Shown: positions 1 to 11,255 of the stretch, piece by piece
How the letters are laid out: the number at the start of each line of letters is the position of its first letter
Position numbering within the stretch: position 1 is the stretch's first letter
Assembly: GCA_947034895.1 (NCBI GenBank)
Contig: OX344761.1
Coordinates: 31,570,863 to 31,634,862 of the forward strand
Source of the DNA: Rhytidiadelphus loreus
Taxonomy: Eukaryota > Streptophyta > Bryopsida > Hypnales > Hylocomiaceae
DNA: 64,000 bases
Direction of reading: 5' to 3'
Translations under genes and position numbers: made by a program
The notes under the pieces: generated by a model
What the model was told of the DNA's origin: nothing
Database searches by the model: none
The model's input: the letters and a program-made list of their open reading frames with translations, nothing else

Positions 1-419
1 TCAAAACCTTAGGCCCCATATCAAACTGCGAGCATTCTCTTCAAGTACTTGAAGAGAAGTAGACGTAGAGGATGGAAATCCTAACTGCAAGCACAACAGT
101 GTGTCCACATGGATGCGAACATAAAAATGTACGTGCCATTCATTTTTTGGTACCCACCTTGCTGTTCTTTGACCCTGCACCCACAATTGGACTTGATGAA
201 GCTACCTCGCCTGTGCTTGTGCTTAAACTATGTCGAATACACAACACTCTAGAAGACGTATCTGTTGGAGACACCTCCTGAGTGGCACTGTCTTTCTTTG
301 CTCCCTTCCCTGGAATGAAAGGAACTTGGTTAGGTACAGCACAACATATTCAGTTACAGTACTATATTTTTTAGGAACAGTACTACTAGACTTGTACAAG
401 AGTAGAGATTACAAAGCAT
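1..419. other. Left edge, no gene assigned
   Basis: No gene can be supported here. A short minus-strand open frame of 61 codons runs to the window edge (1-186) and may be a further exon of the minus-strand gene at 420-1564, but it shows no recognisable domain. AGTACT and GTAC motifs are frequent (for example near 41-50, 358-400), as in the rest of the oldest mobile layer. Confidence 0.3.
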
Positions 420-1564
420 TTAGAACAAGTGAAGCTTTGGACCAGCAGGAGAGTTGGAAATCGCTTTTGCAGGAGACTTGCTTGGGGTGGCTTCGTCAGA
501 AATTTTTTTGGAACATTCGTTGTCGTCCGCCTTCTGCTCTAGAATGTGGGAAGTCTGAACCAAGGACGTATCCTGAACTTTCTTTAGGCGTCTGGATGCA
601 CGCGGAAACGTAATGGAATACAGGTCTTCAGGACTACTAGACACATGTTTCTTTGATGGAGTAGACACTTGCGGTGCTGTCGTCTTTTCTTCCCGAGCCT
701 GCAAAGGAGTAGGCACTTGCGGTTTAGGCGTCTTTTCCTCCTGAGCCTGCCAGAAGTACAGTATGAGGTCAGCACACAACTGTGGAACTTTGCAAATGAA
801 CGGTGCACTGTACCGCTATATGCATTTCATGAGAAGAAATAGACCAAGAGTGCGGCAGAACAAAGTATTTAGCATAACAAATTAGTGGTGATGTGGAATA
901 AGAAGTTGGCACTTACTTTTCGACCACTGACAGATGACGGGATAATGATATCTCCATCTGATCCGACATCCAATGATTTCAGCAATTTCGGTGCGGGCAT
1001 TTGAGGTTGCACAAGTGGGTCATCTAGATCTAAACCAAAGAAGTCAGAAGCGCCCAATGCCGGAACCTCGTCAACCATATGCACATCTTCCACTTCTAGA
1101 GGCTGCTCGGGAGAAGATGCATGTCCAGTGCTGTTCTCGGACACGTCAGGAACAAGTGCAATCATAGGGGAATCAGCTGTTGTAAGGTTTGTGTCCACTA
1201 TAGATGTAAAATCAGCTACTGCAGCGGGGGTATCCACCGTAGATGTACGAGCAACTGCTGTAGGGGATGTGTCCACCGTAGATGTAAGATCACCTGCTAC
1301 AGGGGACGTGTCCGGCGTAGATGTAAGTGTACCTTTTTCCTTGAACTTGGTGGAAGGGGTAGACAAACGAGACCTGAACGAAGTGTCGGACCTCTGAATT
1401 TCCGTCACTGGACTCTTGTCAGAACCATCTATGCCAAATTTCACTAAGTTCGGGATTGTATCTTCTCTATCTTCTCCTAAACACTTTGACAAGGTACTGT
1501 CACAGGCAGACATACTAGGAGCGCCTGCTGGTATTACACAGAAACCTGCACATGTAAAAGTCAT
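420..1564 (-). CDS. Ser/Thr/Pro-rich hypothetical protein of the GTAC-rich element, two exons
   Basis: I do not recognise a family. Two coding blocks join in frame: an upstream block (about 1564 down to 917) ending CGAAAA before a GTAAGT donor, and a downstream block (746 down to 420) starting after a CTGGCAG acceptor. The phase is 0 at the junction. The first block contains a degenerate repeat of about 14 residues built on TSTVDT, then an acidic stretch with DLDDPL. The second has a Lys/Pro repeat (EEKTPKPQVPTP, then EEKTTAPQVSTP). There are no membrane segments or catalytic motifs. The composition is that of a disordered protein. The 5' end is uncertain: the ATG at 1564 lies next to a possible acceptor (TGTGCAG), so an upstream exon may exist. 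It lies downstream of the broken RING gene on the same strand and probably belongs to the same mobile element. Confidence 0.5.
1186..1330 (-). repeat. Degenerate tandem repeat of about 42 bp in coding sequence
   Basis: Successive units contain GTAGATGTA and GTGTCCACC in the plus-strand reading and encode variants of TSTVDT followed by Ala/Val-rich residues. The units have diverged, and the copies I can see keep the reading frame. Confidence 0.7.
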
Positions 1565-2238
1565 TTATGTAAGCAGTTGTAGTAATAAAGGTGTACTATC
1601 ATGTGGCACCCTCCGTATACCACCCTCAACAGTATGACTCGAAACGCACATTTACATGACAATTGTGAAAACTCATGTGAAAACTACAGAAAAAGTGACA
1701 AACGTAAGGTATGCACACAATGAACTCCGACATAAGACTCCATCTAGTACTACAGAACATGTGAATAGTACTAGATGTAGGACTATTTACAATTGCACTT
1801 CGAGCAACAAAGTGAATTTTTTTTGGTACCAACTAGCATTCTAGCAAAGAGTGTTTACCCACAAAAAAAAAGGCAACGCATACAAAACCGATGCCATGAA
1901 AAGAGAGCATGGGCAATACATTGTCCGTATACACATGTACTACATTTGAAGTAAAATAATTACACTTCAAAAAAACTTAGCATTCAAGAACACTAGTGCA
2001 AATCATACACTTGCAGCATCTAGTACTGTTAATGCGTGTAGTACTGATGGAAGTACAATTTAGTACTTTGGTCAGAAAGTAAACTCTAGTGAGGCTACCA
2101 CTTCAGAGTGTAAAGGTAAACTGTTCTGGTGAATATATGTTACAAGTAATGAAAACAACAAGGACCGTATATCGTTTTCAAGTAAACCTTTGTGTCAAAA
2201 GGGAAGCAGTACGAGGACATGACTCAGCAATGAAATGA
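1565..2238. other. Gene-free spacer, GTAC-rich
   Basis: No coding sequence is supported. The stretch has repeated AGTACT and GTAGTAC words (about 1748-1776 and 2019-2065), matching the motif enrichment at 20,750-24,010. It separates the stop of the RING gene (2239) from the Ser/Thr-rich gene on the same strand. Confidence 0.5.
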
Positions 2239-2835
2239 TTAGACACGACACCATTTCAGGATGGCCGAAACTCGTATGCCAGCATTACCTAAATCTGTCT
2301 GTATGGATTCTTGCGGCAATTCCGGAGTAGTTCCTGTCGGTAAGACACTTGTCTCCATGTCCCCGCTGTTTCCATGAATTATTTTGCCGTATTGTCCAAA
2401 GCCCCAACTATTGTACCAATGCTCGGGCACAGGTCCACACTACGGCACTGAACATGTGACATTGTTCTTGAACCATTGCGCTGCACACCAAGGATGATAA
2501 ACATGCTGGCAAGAGCACACAATGATGTCCCACAACGGAAATCCATAAGAACAAATGCAACATTCAAGAAGGGAGGGAAGGACGGGTGTAGTAGGGTTGT
2601 CCACGACTACGTCGTCGTTGTAGCTTAAAGGTAGAGGCCGCATGGACACTGCATCCTTCCCTGTTGATAGCTCCAGCAAATACGGTTTTAATGCAAGAAG
2701 ACGATTGCTGTTGGCTTTGGCAGCAACTACAGCTTCCTCGAGCTCCATTTCAGAAGTACACTTTATATCACCAAAAGCACTGAGCTTCTTGACATTAGAG
2801 TAGTACATTCTAAAGATGGGCCCAATTCCAGGTAG

Positions 2836-2840
2836 TTGTG
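2836..2840. repeat. Target-site duplication, left copy (TTGTG)
   Basis: TTGTG directly precedes the TGTGAGCCCC start of the LTR-like element. The same five bases follow its CA end at 20520-20524. Taking one copy away together with the element restores the host reading frame. Confidence 0.85.
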
Positions 2841-4104
2841 TGTGAGCCCCAAATTCGTCACTTGGGACTCATTGTTTTCTTTTTTTTAGTTTATTACAAA
2901 TTAAGGCATAAAGTAATACAAAAAGCCCAAAAAAGAGTGTAGAACCAAAATAGGTATGTCACATACCAGTATAGCATTTGGTCATAAATAGCCTTTTATC
3001 CATAGATTACCCATAAAACCCACTTGTATATAGGTTAGAACTCGTAATTAGTGGGAATCAACAGGGCTACTGGGAACTTACCCAAAATAGCCCAAAACCC
3101 TAGTGCATGTGACCATGATAGGCTAAATTAAGTCTTAGGAGAGTGGGGAAGGTCCCCACGTAAATCTCCAAAGATAGGTTCTAGTTTCCCCATTCCACCG
3201 ACGAAACATTAGGAATCCAATTTGTTAGCTTGCAGGTGTCACTTGTCCCAGACAGGCCGCATGGAGGAATCCATAGCCGCCGGATAGTGTTCTCGGATCT
3301 GGAACATGTCGGGACATCCACGGCAAAACCCATTCGCCAAGATTCCCTCACATGTGAAAGATTCCCTGACTGCCGGTGATTCAACCGAAGTCAGTTTTCA
3401 CCTCGCCACCAACTGTGTGCCAGAATAGCCCAAGACTTGGCACGTGGCTTGGGGGACTCCATGAGAGGTTCCCCAAAAAGTCTCGGTTTTTTCTGATCTC
3501 CAAAGGATCTTTTTCCGAGCAGTCAACCGCCAAAGGCCACGTTGGGAAATTCATAGGAAATACCCAGGCCGCGGTAAAATCTCACTAAAAATTAGACTAG
3601 CATCTTTTATGTTAATAACGCGCCCCGACAAATTTCATGGCGTTCCAATAGCGGGAAGCAGCCGAAACTGACAACATCCCCCCAATTAATATTTACGGCA
3701 AGATCTTTGCGGGGTTGACCGGCGTCCCGGAAGCGTACGAAGTCGGAACGAGGACATCAAGGAGCCTTTTCTTACTCCCTAGAGCTTCCCCAACAACCCT
3801 AGCTAGTTGCCCAAGCCAAAAGAGGTAAACCCCAAAAGTTAGGTTTTTACCCTTTTAATTGGCTCCAGTTGGCACTAGTTTCCGAGGGGTTTTTTGTGAT
3901 AGAAATAGGGGGTAAGGGATCCTTTAGGCTAAAATTGGCGTTCTGAAGCCATTGGCACAATCCATTTGCAATTCCGAGCTAAACTCCAAAAGTTAGAAAC
4001 TAGGACCAGCGTAAAACCCAAGATTAGGTGAAAATCTCAAAGTTGGATGAAAATCCGGATGGATGAGGTTACTCGTCGAGGGGGGGAGTGGGCCCTCGGA
4101 AACC

Positions 4105-4112
4105 TATAAAAG
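4105..4112 (+). promoter_or_regulatory. TATA box of the LTR-like element
   Basis: The sequence CCTATAAAAGGGGG lies about 1.26 kb into the element and about 115 bp before the CACTA insertion point. Position and shape fit a plant core promoter. Transcription is not shown. Confidence 0.5.
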
Positions 4113-4220
4113 GGGGCCCTTCTCTCTCCCAAAACACCCCCAATACTTGTTTTGGGTCCGTGGGTCCAAGCTATCTTGGAATTTTTGGCGTTTTAAGCCA
4201 AAAAACCTCTACGGTGTTTT

Positions 4221-4223
4221 TGG
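4221..4223. repeat. CACTA target-site duplication, left copy (TGG)
   Basis: TGG immediately precedes the CACTA terminus. The identical triplet follows the right terminus at 18055-18057. Confidence 0.85.
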
Positions 4224-5508
4224 CACTACAAGAAAATGGGCAGAAATGCGACTCTGAGGAACGACTTCTTGTCCACAATGACTACAGAACGACTTCTGCT
4301 CTCTAATTGCACCAAGTTGGATTCCTCCACAACGTTCGAGTCATTTCCGAGTCAACTTCTTGACTAGGAAATGGTTTATAAACAAGGGGCAAGTTTCATC
4401 CACCACATTCTGTTTACAGCCTCATTGACTATCTGATGTGGCAAGGCTGGATATCTACGTGGAGTCCAAGTCCAGAACTAGTGGGCCGCTGTCGTATATT
4501 ACAACTATGACTGACTTTAGAACAACTTGTGAATGACTCCAGAATTGCTAGAGCGTCCCTCCCTTGCCCACTTCACAAGGATTTGGCATCATTGTCCCAA
4601 ATACCCAAGTCTCCACCTAACTTCTACAACTTCTTCTAGCACAAGTCTATTTGGACTTCGGAAGGGTTCATTAAGTGACAACCTTCACTACAACAGTGTG
4701 CTCAAATCCGCTAGTATAAATAGTTTGCATAGTGCTCGTACTAATGCAAGAATCTCTTAGAAACTGTGGTTACGGTATTAGTGGATGCATGTTGAATTCA
4801 TAAGTAACTGTCTGCAGGTTACTCATTCTTAAATATATAGTGGCATGGCATATAAGTTGCACTTTACATGATATGAGGGTTCAATCGAGGGGTACTTAAA
4901 ACCCTATGAACTCAAATCTCCACAATGTCTTAAAAGCTTAGGGCTTGTTGATGTTGTTGATGTAGAAGCGGGATCCCATTGTGCACCATTGAATTCATGA
5001 CCTCATGTGGATGCTCTTCTACGTACAAGTGCCTATAGTATAGATGAAAAAAATGTATCGGCATCTAATGTCAACAAAGCAAAAAATGTGGCAACATGCG
5101 TTGCTTCAGTGCAAATGTTCATTCCTTCATGTCTTCCTTAGCCTAATTTTTGTCTTCATTTACGATGTGCAAAAACACTAATTCTGCCTGCTATGCCATA
5201 CTAATCTGCGGATGCCAACCATGCACAAGTACGTGGCATCTACTGCGTCACTACAAAATGACAGACAACAATTGTGGTTTTAAATCTACGACTTGTAACC
5301 CACTGTACTCCGACTGCCAAATGACTCCAGCATGCGAGCCATGTACTGTACAACATTATAGATGCAATGTATACGCTGGACTTATGCTTTTTTGAACCAG
5401 TGAATCCTCTTCGACCATGCAATAATTGATGATTGTTGTACATGGTCAGAAGTAGAAATTAGCCTACAAAACTGGTGAAGGAATTACTTAGTGCCAAGCC
5501 TAAGCCGC
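4224..5508. repeat. CACTA left subterminal region
   Basis: There is no gene. The first 320 bp contain several ACGACTTC, GACTAC and GAGTCA words in both orientations, the kind of subterminal repeats that CACTA transposases bind. Beyond about 4,800 the motif density drops and I see nothing further up to the transposase stop codon at 5509. Confidence 0.6.
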
Positions 5509-8500
5509 CTAGTATTCTTCCTGTGCCAATAAGTTGTCTTCTACAGACAATTCGATAGCACCAACTAGATTAACTAACTCCGCTGGAAGTGGTACATGTC
5601 GAGGGGCAGTCAACCCTGAACTCTCTATCGTAGTGCTAATAAAGGCATCCGCTGTATCAACGGCTTCACGTTTTGCTCTAGCTTCTTTGCGTAAAACAAC
5701 TTTCCAGCCAGGTCTGTCAACAACATCAGAGAAAAAAACTTGTGTGGCTTGGCTAGGAAAAATGAAGGGCTCTGCTAGACGAGGGAGTTTATGGCGAAAG
5801 TTTAGTACCAAGAAGCTAGATTCGTCCCTTGTATATGTAGGATTACCACGATTGTCGTATGGCTTCACCCACTCGCATCGCAAGAGGATGATCTGGGTTT
5901 TTAATGCTCCATAATCTAACAAGAGAATGTCCTTCAACACGCCAACATAAGGAGCTGACAATTCATCTACATTGTCCGAGGGAATTTCAAACATTGAAGC
6001 CACACCACTATTGTAGCTCACCAATCTCATTGTTGTTTCATCTTCCACTCGAAAATGATTACCAAAGGCCATCATTCGAGTGTACCTAATGGCTCTCTGT
6101 GATGGTTTCTTGCTCAACAAGAACTGGTCCATGTCTTGCATGTTCTGGTTTTCATTCTCCTCGGAATCCAAAAAAACACTCTCAATCCATTCTGCCAGAC
6201 CTGGAGTGGATGGATTTGTGCGCTCTTCAATTTGCCATTGTCTACCACCCAAAAAATAAGGGCACTGTCAGTACTAGACACAAACATATAGGCTTCAAGT
6301 AGACCATCTACTACCTTGACATCCATATGGCGCTATTCAAACAAGGACGTCTGTATGACTTAAAAACAACTCATACTAGTCACCAAGGGACGTCTATATG
6401 ACTTAAAAACAACTCATACTAGTCACCAAGGGACGTCTGTATGACTTAAAAACAACTCATACTAGTCGCCAAGAAGTCTCATTATAGATATCCCCGTTGA
6501 CAATGCTCCAAGGAAACGACTCCAATGCATCTGTACACTGTTGTCTGCCATGGTTTACAACTGGAACGGCCTAGACTCTGCTTAATTGTTTTGAGGACTG
6601 ATAATTTGGTTAACTTTTTCTATGCCCCTCACCCAAAACATTGAACCAAGGCACTTACTCATAAAAATCTTGCATCACCGACACATTCATGAGCACGTAC
6701 TGATGTGCAGCATCGCGGAGCTCTACGCTCATCACATACGGCTTCCCAGCGCCTTGTAGCACCTCCTCGGCATCGCCATACTCTTCATCTTCATCCCATA
6801 CGCGTCTTTGTGTTGCCTCAAAACCTTGGAGGTACTCCGTTACAAACCCAATGCATTCGTCTTTCAAGTAACCCTCCGCCATGCATGCTTCTGGACGCGC
6901 CATATTCCAAACATGGTTCTTTAATACTTTCATGTAATGCTCCACCGGGTACATCCATCGCGCACTTACAGGTCCACACAAGTCCAATTCCTTTGCCAAA
7001 TGGTATGGGAGGTGTGTCATTATGTCAAAAAATGACGGTGGAAATTCAATCTCTAGTAATGCCATACGTTCTGCCACATCAGCTTCCAATGATGCAAAGT
7101 CTGCCGGATTGTACACCTTGGTGCATAGGCGCCTAAATACCTTGCACATTCGCATGACTGCCATACGTGGACCAGGTTGCATTAAACCTCTCAGGGCTAG
7201 CGGCAAGACTTGTTGCATTAATACATGGTAATCGTGGGATTTCAAACCCCCAAAATTCTTCTTCCTTATGCACTTCCCCAAATCTGAAGAAAATCCACTT
7301 GGTGTTTTTAAGGACTCTAGGCATGTTGCAAACTTCTCGAATTCAACTTCTGACAACACATATGGGGCTCGCGGCTTCACCATCTTACCCGGCTTTCTTG
7401 GGTTTGGGGTCAACCATAGGTGTCTTCTTATTCCACGCCTTTGTAAATCTCTCCTCACCTTCACAGTGTCCTTCTTTCCTGTTATGGTCTTCAAAAAGTT
7501 CTTCGCCAAGTTCATTTCACAATGCATGATATCCAATGTGTAGCGAATGAGGAGATACTACATAGCCAGCCATACAAAACCACAGTCAGCTTCAAAATAC
7601 CTTTGTTCAAAATATGAGGAACTAGGCATTCGGATCTACATCCCACATACTTTGCACCATTGCCACAGATACATGACGCTTCTACTGCTCAAAACAACGT
7701 CAATTCATATAATTACAGTGGTTTCCAGTGACGTCACTGTTATGGCGGAGTCAATGAACATGACTCCGACTCGTTCACTACTCAAAGATGACTTCCACAA
7801 AACTTCAAAGCAGCCTATAAGTCACATGCAAGACATACATTTGCATTGTACCTTAGTAGGAGTAGGCACTGACCTTCCAATACGGCAATCTGTTCAGAAT
7901 GCTTAGCCGCTTCACACCGTGCAATTTTGATGGGTCCCCAGTAGCTCCCGACACATGCCCAGCTGCCCTCCAAGCCTCGCACTCCAATGCGTGCTGTTGT
8001 TGCTCTTCTACTGTAACTTCACGTGGTTTAGGACGGTTTTCCATGGAGCCATTGAAGTGGTCCTTCATTTCCTCTGATTTGTAGGGATGACCTTCAGGCA
8101 ACCAACGACGAGTCCCACCATATGTCTGCTTACCAAGCTCTATCGAATGCTCTGCACCTAAGTCCACTCCGCACCAAGGGCATGCTGCATACCCTTGATG
8201 GGAGAAACCTCCTACGGTTCCATAGCCCGGAAAATCATGAACAGTCCACAATAGCATGGCGCGTAGTTGGAATGACCTACATCCAACATCCTTCGACACA
8301 TCATATGCTGGAACTCCTTCCCATAACTCTAAGAACTCCTCCACAAGGGGCTCCAAGTACACATCAAAAACCTCTGATGTCACCGATTCTTTCCCAGGAA
8401 TTAACAATGCCAACAGAATAAAGAACTTCTTTGTGGTCAACCATGGCGGGAGATTATAATTCAACAACAAGACCGGCCATGTAGACCAAGAGGACCGGTT

Positions 8501-9736
8501 CTGCTTGAAAGGGTTAACTCCATCGACTGCTAGAGCAAAGTGAGCGTTTCGGGGATCATTATCGAATGTTGGATCCACATTCTCGTGAAAGTGTTTCCAT
8601 GCCTTTGAGTCACAAGGATGACGGATTAGGCCATCTCCTCCATCTTGGTTGCTACGATTTTCGGAGTGCCACACCATCAACTTGGAGATGCTCGGACTTT
8701 GGTACATCCTCTGCAAGTGTGGAATAATCGGAAAATGACGAAGCACTTTCAAGGGGAAGGCCCGCCGCTCTTCGTCTCTATATCTGCACCCCCCACACTT
8801 AGGGCACCGTAGGGCATTCTCATGTTCACCACGAAACAGCACGCACCCTTTCTCGCACGCATGGATGGTATTGTATGTCAAACCCAATTTTGTCGTCAAA
8901 GTCTTTGCAGTATGGTAAGTTTTCGGCAAGGTATTCTTCTCTGGCAAAAGATGCAAATGCAAAATACTGAAAAGCTCGTTTGCACAATGATTGCTCACCC
9001 CATGCACGGTACACAAGTTCATTAGCAATACTGTTGCGGCAAGCTTGCTGGACTTTGAGCCATTGTACAAACCCTCCAAAGACTCCTCCAATGCGGGGCC
9101 ATCAAAGTTGACGTCATCACCTCTAACCTCTGTAGTGTTTTCAGTTGCAGGTGCATGCACTGGATTGTCCCGACATTCTTCACCCTCTGTAGCATCCTCC
9201 ATGCCCACATCCATGCAGTCTTCATGGATGGAATCCGCCATCCCAAATGCGTTGCTGACTTCTCGGTGGACTCTTTCTACGGATGTCTCGGTAACATCCA
9301 CAGCTCCAAGTGCCTGGTCAATCATGCCGCGAGTATCAATAGTGGCATCTAGCTGCTGCGTTTCTTCTACCACTGGGCCCCAAAATTGTTGCTCCCACTC
9401 CTCGTCAGAAGAGTCTCTAGCACCAGGACCTCTCCAAATCCGACAATCTGGATCCCTCCCATTCTTAATGAGGTGCTCCTTTACGTTGCGTATGAGAAGC
9501 CTCCTGTGGCCCCGACAAATTGTACATGGACAATGCAATCTCTTGACATTGCATTGGGATGCCCTCTGCAATTCTCTACTCCACAACCTATCATCTCGTA
9601 GTCTTTGCCGTTGAATATCAAACAAGGGCAATCTAGTTGGTATCATTGTCTTCAAGAATCTGAACTTGTTTGTACAATTTTCTTCTGCAGAATTCATAAT
9701 GTAGATGTTAGAAGGCAACTTCACAATTGCCTGCAA
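5509..9736 (-). CDS. CACTA transposase, TNP2 type, three exons
   Basis: The transposase of the element: it would bind the ends, cut and move it. Exons 9736-7874, 7557-6659 and 6241-5509 join with agreeing phases into 1,164 residues. Domain order is that of plant TNP2 proteins. First comes a transposase-associated domain (CPCTICRGH to about residue 95). The TNP2 core starts near residue 220 (THACEKGC-type Cys motif IHACEKGCVLF, then CPKCGGC; FALAVDGVNPF supplies the first acidic catalytic residue) and continues through PYWK joined to YLLIRYTLDIMHCEMN. Then follow a DUF4218 region (GGLKSHDYHVLMQQ, PPSFFDIM, RWMYPVEHYMKVLK) and a DUF4216 region in exon 3 (YVGVLKDILLLDYG, QVFFSDV). Junction sequences match the family consensus across both introns, which supports the splice sites. 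I see no stop or frameshift. The ATG at 9736 is the first in the frame; a downstream ATG at 9697 is possible. Confidence 0.92.
6345..6473. repeat. Three tandem copies of a 43-bp unit in transposase intron 2
   Basis: Copies at 6345-6387, 6388-6430 and 6431-6473 differ by single bases. Each starts GGACGTCT and contains ATGACTT and ACTAGTC, so the unit carries the TGACT word seen near the element's ends. It lies wholly within the intron 6242-6658. Confidence 0.9.
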
Positions 9737-11255
9737 AAAATTCGAAGGCTTCCTATGGAGAGAACAACTCCAGTGTGACTGTAGTTCGACTACTATAAGT
9801 CATGAACAACTATCATCACTTCTATGTGACTTGAGCATGTCTATTAAGAACATATTGTACTTCGAAGGTAGGCATACCAAGCACATGTATGTCAAATGAT
9901 AGAATGTTCTTCGTGGTACTATTTTGAGAGTCCATAGTTCTTTGCATCTTCAGATATGTCAGCAAGCGCCAAGTTCAAGGCACTGATATTGGAAAGGGAG
10001 GAAGTTAGTGGTAAATCCCACATCCAACACCTACCTGAACAATTAGGGGAATTGGGTGGAACAATAATAGAACTCCTCCTTTGATTGAATTGTGTGAGAA
10101 ATCGTAACAAGTCAGGCAAGAAAATTTGGCGCCTCTCTCGAGTGAAGACAGAGTCTTTGAGCAAGGAAACCCGTGGCTTCAGCACTGATCACTCACAATT
10201 CACCCCTTGTAGAAGTGCTTCAAAAACTTAGCTATCATGAAGTCCCCCTTCTGAAAATCAAAAATGCCGTCACAAAATTGATCAGTTTAACAGAACAATA
10301 CCTCAGAGTATCACTCTCAAAAAAACCATACACTTTCTTTGGCATTGATGTACAAAAAATTCAACAGCACACATATTTTACTATCATGGAGAGAGCAATA
10401 TATAGCACGTGTTGTTATCTAAAAATTCCATCTTTGTTGGAGGACGACCTCTATTTGTCAATGGTTCTTGTCATCACAAAAGCATTATTGAAGTAGCTAG
10501 AGCCCCGAACCCAAAAAATCTACTCCTAAAGAAAGAGTGAGGACATCTTCCATGATTGGCTTATTTTGCTTCTAACAAATTTTAAATTTAGCTCGACTAC
10601 GTTATAGTCAGTGAACCTTGAGTCACTACACAGTCATTACATACAACTGAATACTTGAAAATGACTTTCAGGAGTCATTTGTAAGTGACTTGAAAGACTG
10701 TTGTCAATCCCGCCGCCTCTTTCTCTCTACCAGCATGCACAGCATTGCTGCAAAGTGTCGGGGGACAGTAATTCATGCATACGACTGTCTAAATCACACT
10801 GATTGCAAGGATCATCAATCATGAGCCTCAAAATCACTGGGTTGAGTGCACTCCGAAGATTTCCAAATCAAAAGACGATTGTCGGCACTGAGTTAGTCTA
10901 ATCGGGAAGAAAAGATGAGTAAATGCTGCATCCAACAATTAATTGCCAGCCGCCAAAACGTGCCCTCCAAATCATGCCACTGCTTCTCTCTAGTTCAGGC
11001 CTTCACAAGAGCGCACCTCATATAGCACATGAAGGCATCGATTCAGTTGTTCCTTCAACGTTGAAGTACACTTTGCTTCCTCACTGCTGCTCAAAATCCG
11101 ACCCCAAGCGTTGGAGTGTATGCTGCTTATAATCCGATCCGAAGCCTTGGAGTTTAGTGTGCGAGTTGTCAGCCTTCGATTGTCTTCAAAAATTGTTGTG
11201 TCGCTTATAGAAGATCAGTGCAGAAGTCTAAGGAGTAGTCGCGCTGTGAGCGAAG
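9737..11255. promoter_or_regulatory. Shared divergent promoter region of the two CACTA genes
   Basis: This spacer of about 1.5 kb lies between the start of the minus-strand transposase and the first ATG of the plus-strand gene. A short minus-strand open frame (10185-9919) has no recognisable domain. Scattered TGACT/AGTCA words occur near 10,600-10,700. No clear TATA box could be assigned to either gene. Confidence 0.45.

Noticed and set aside
8991..9614. Open frame of 207 codons on the plus strand
   Set aside because: It lies entirely antisense to transposase exon 1, whose family motifs are clear. It is Ser/Thr-rich, as antisense shadows often are.
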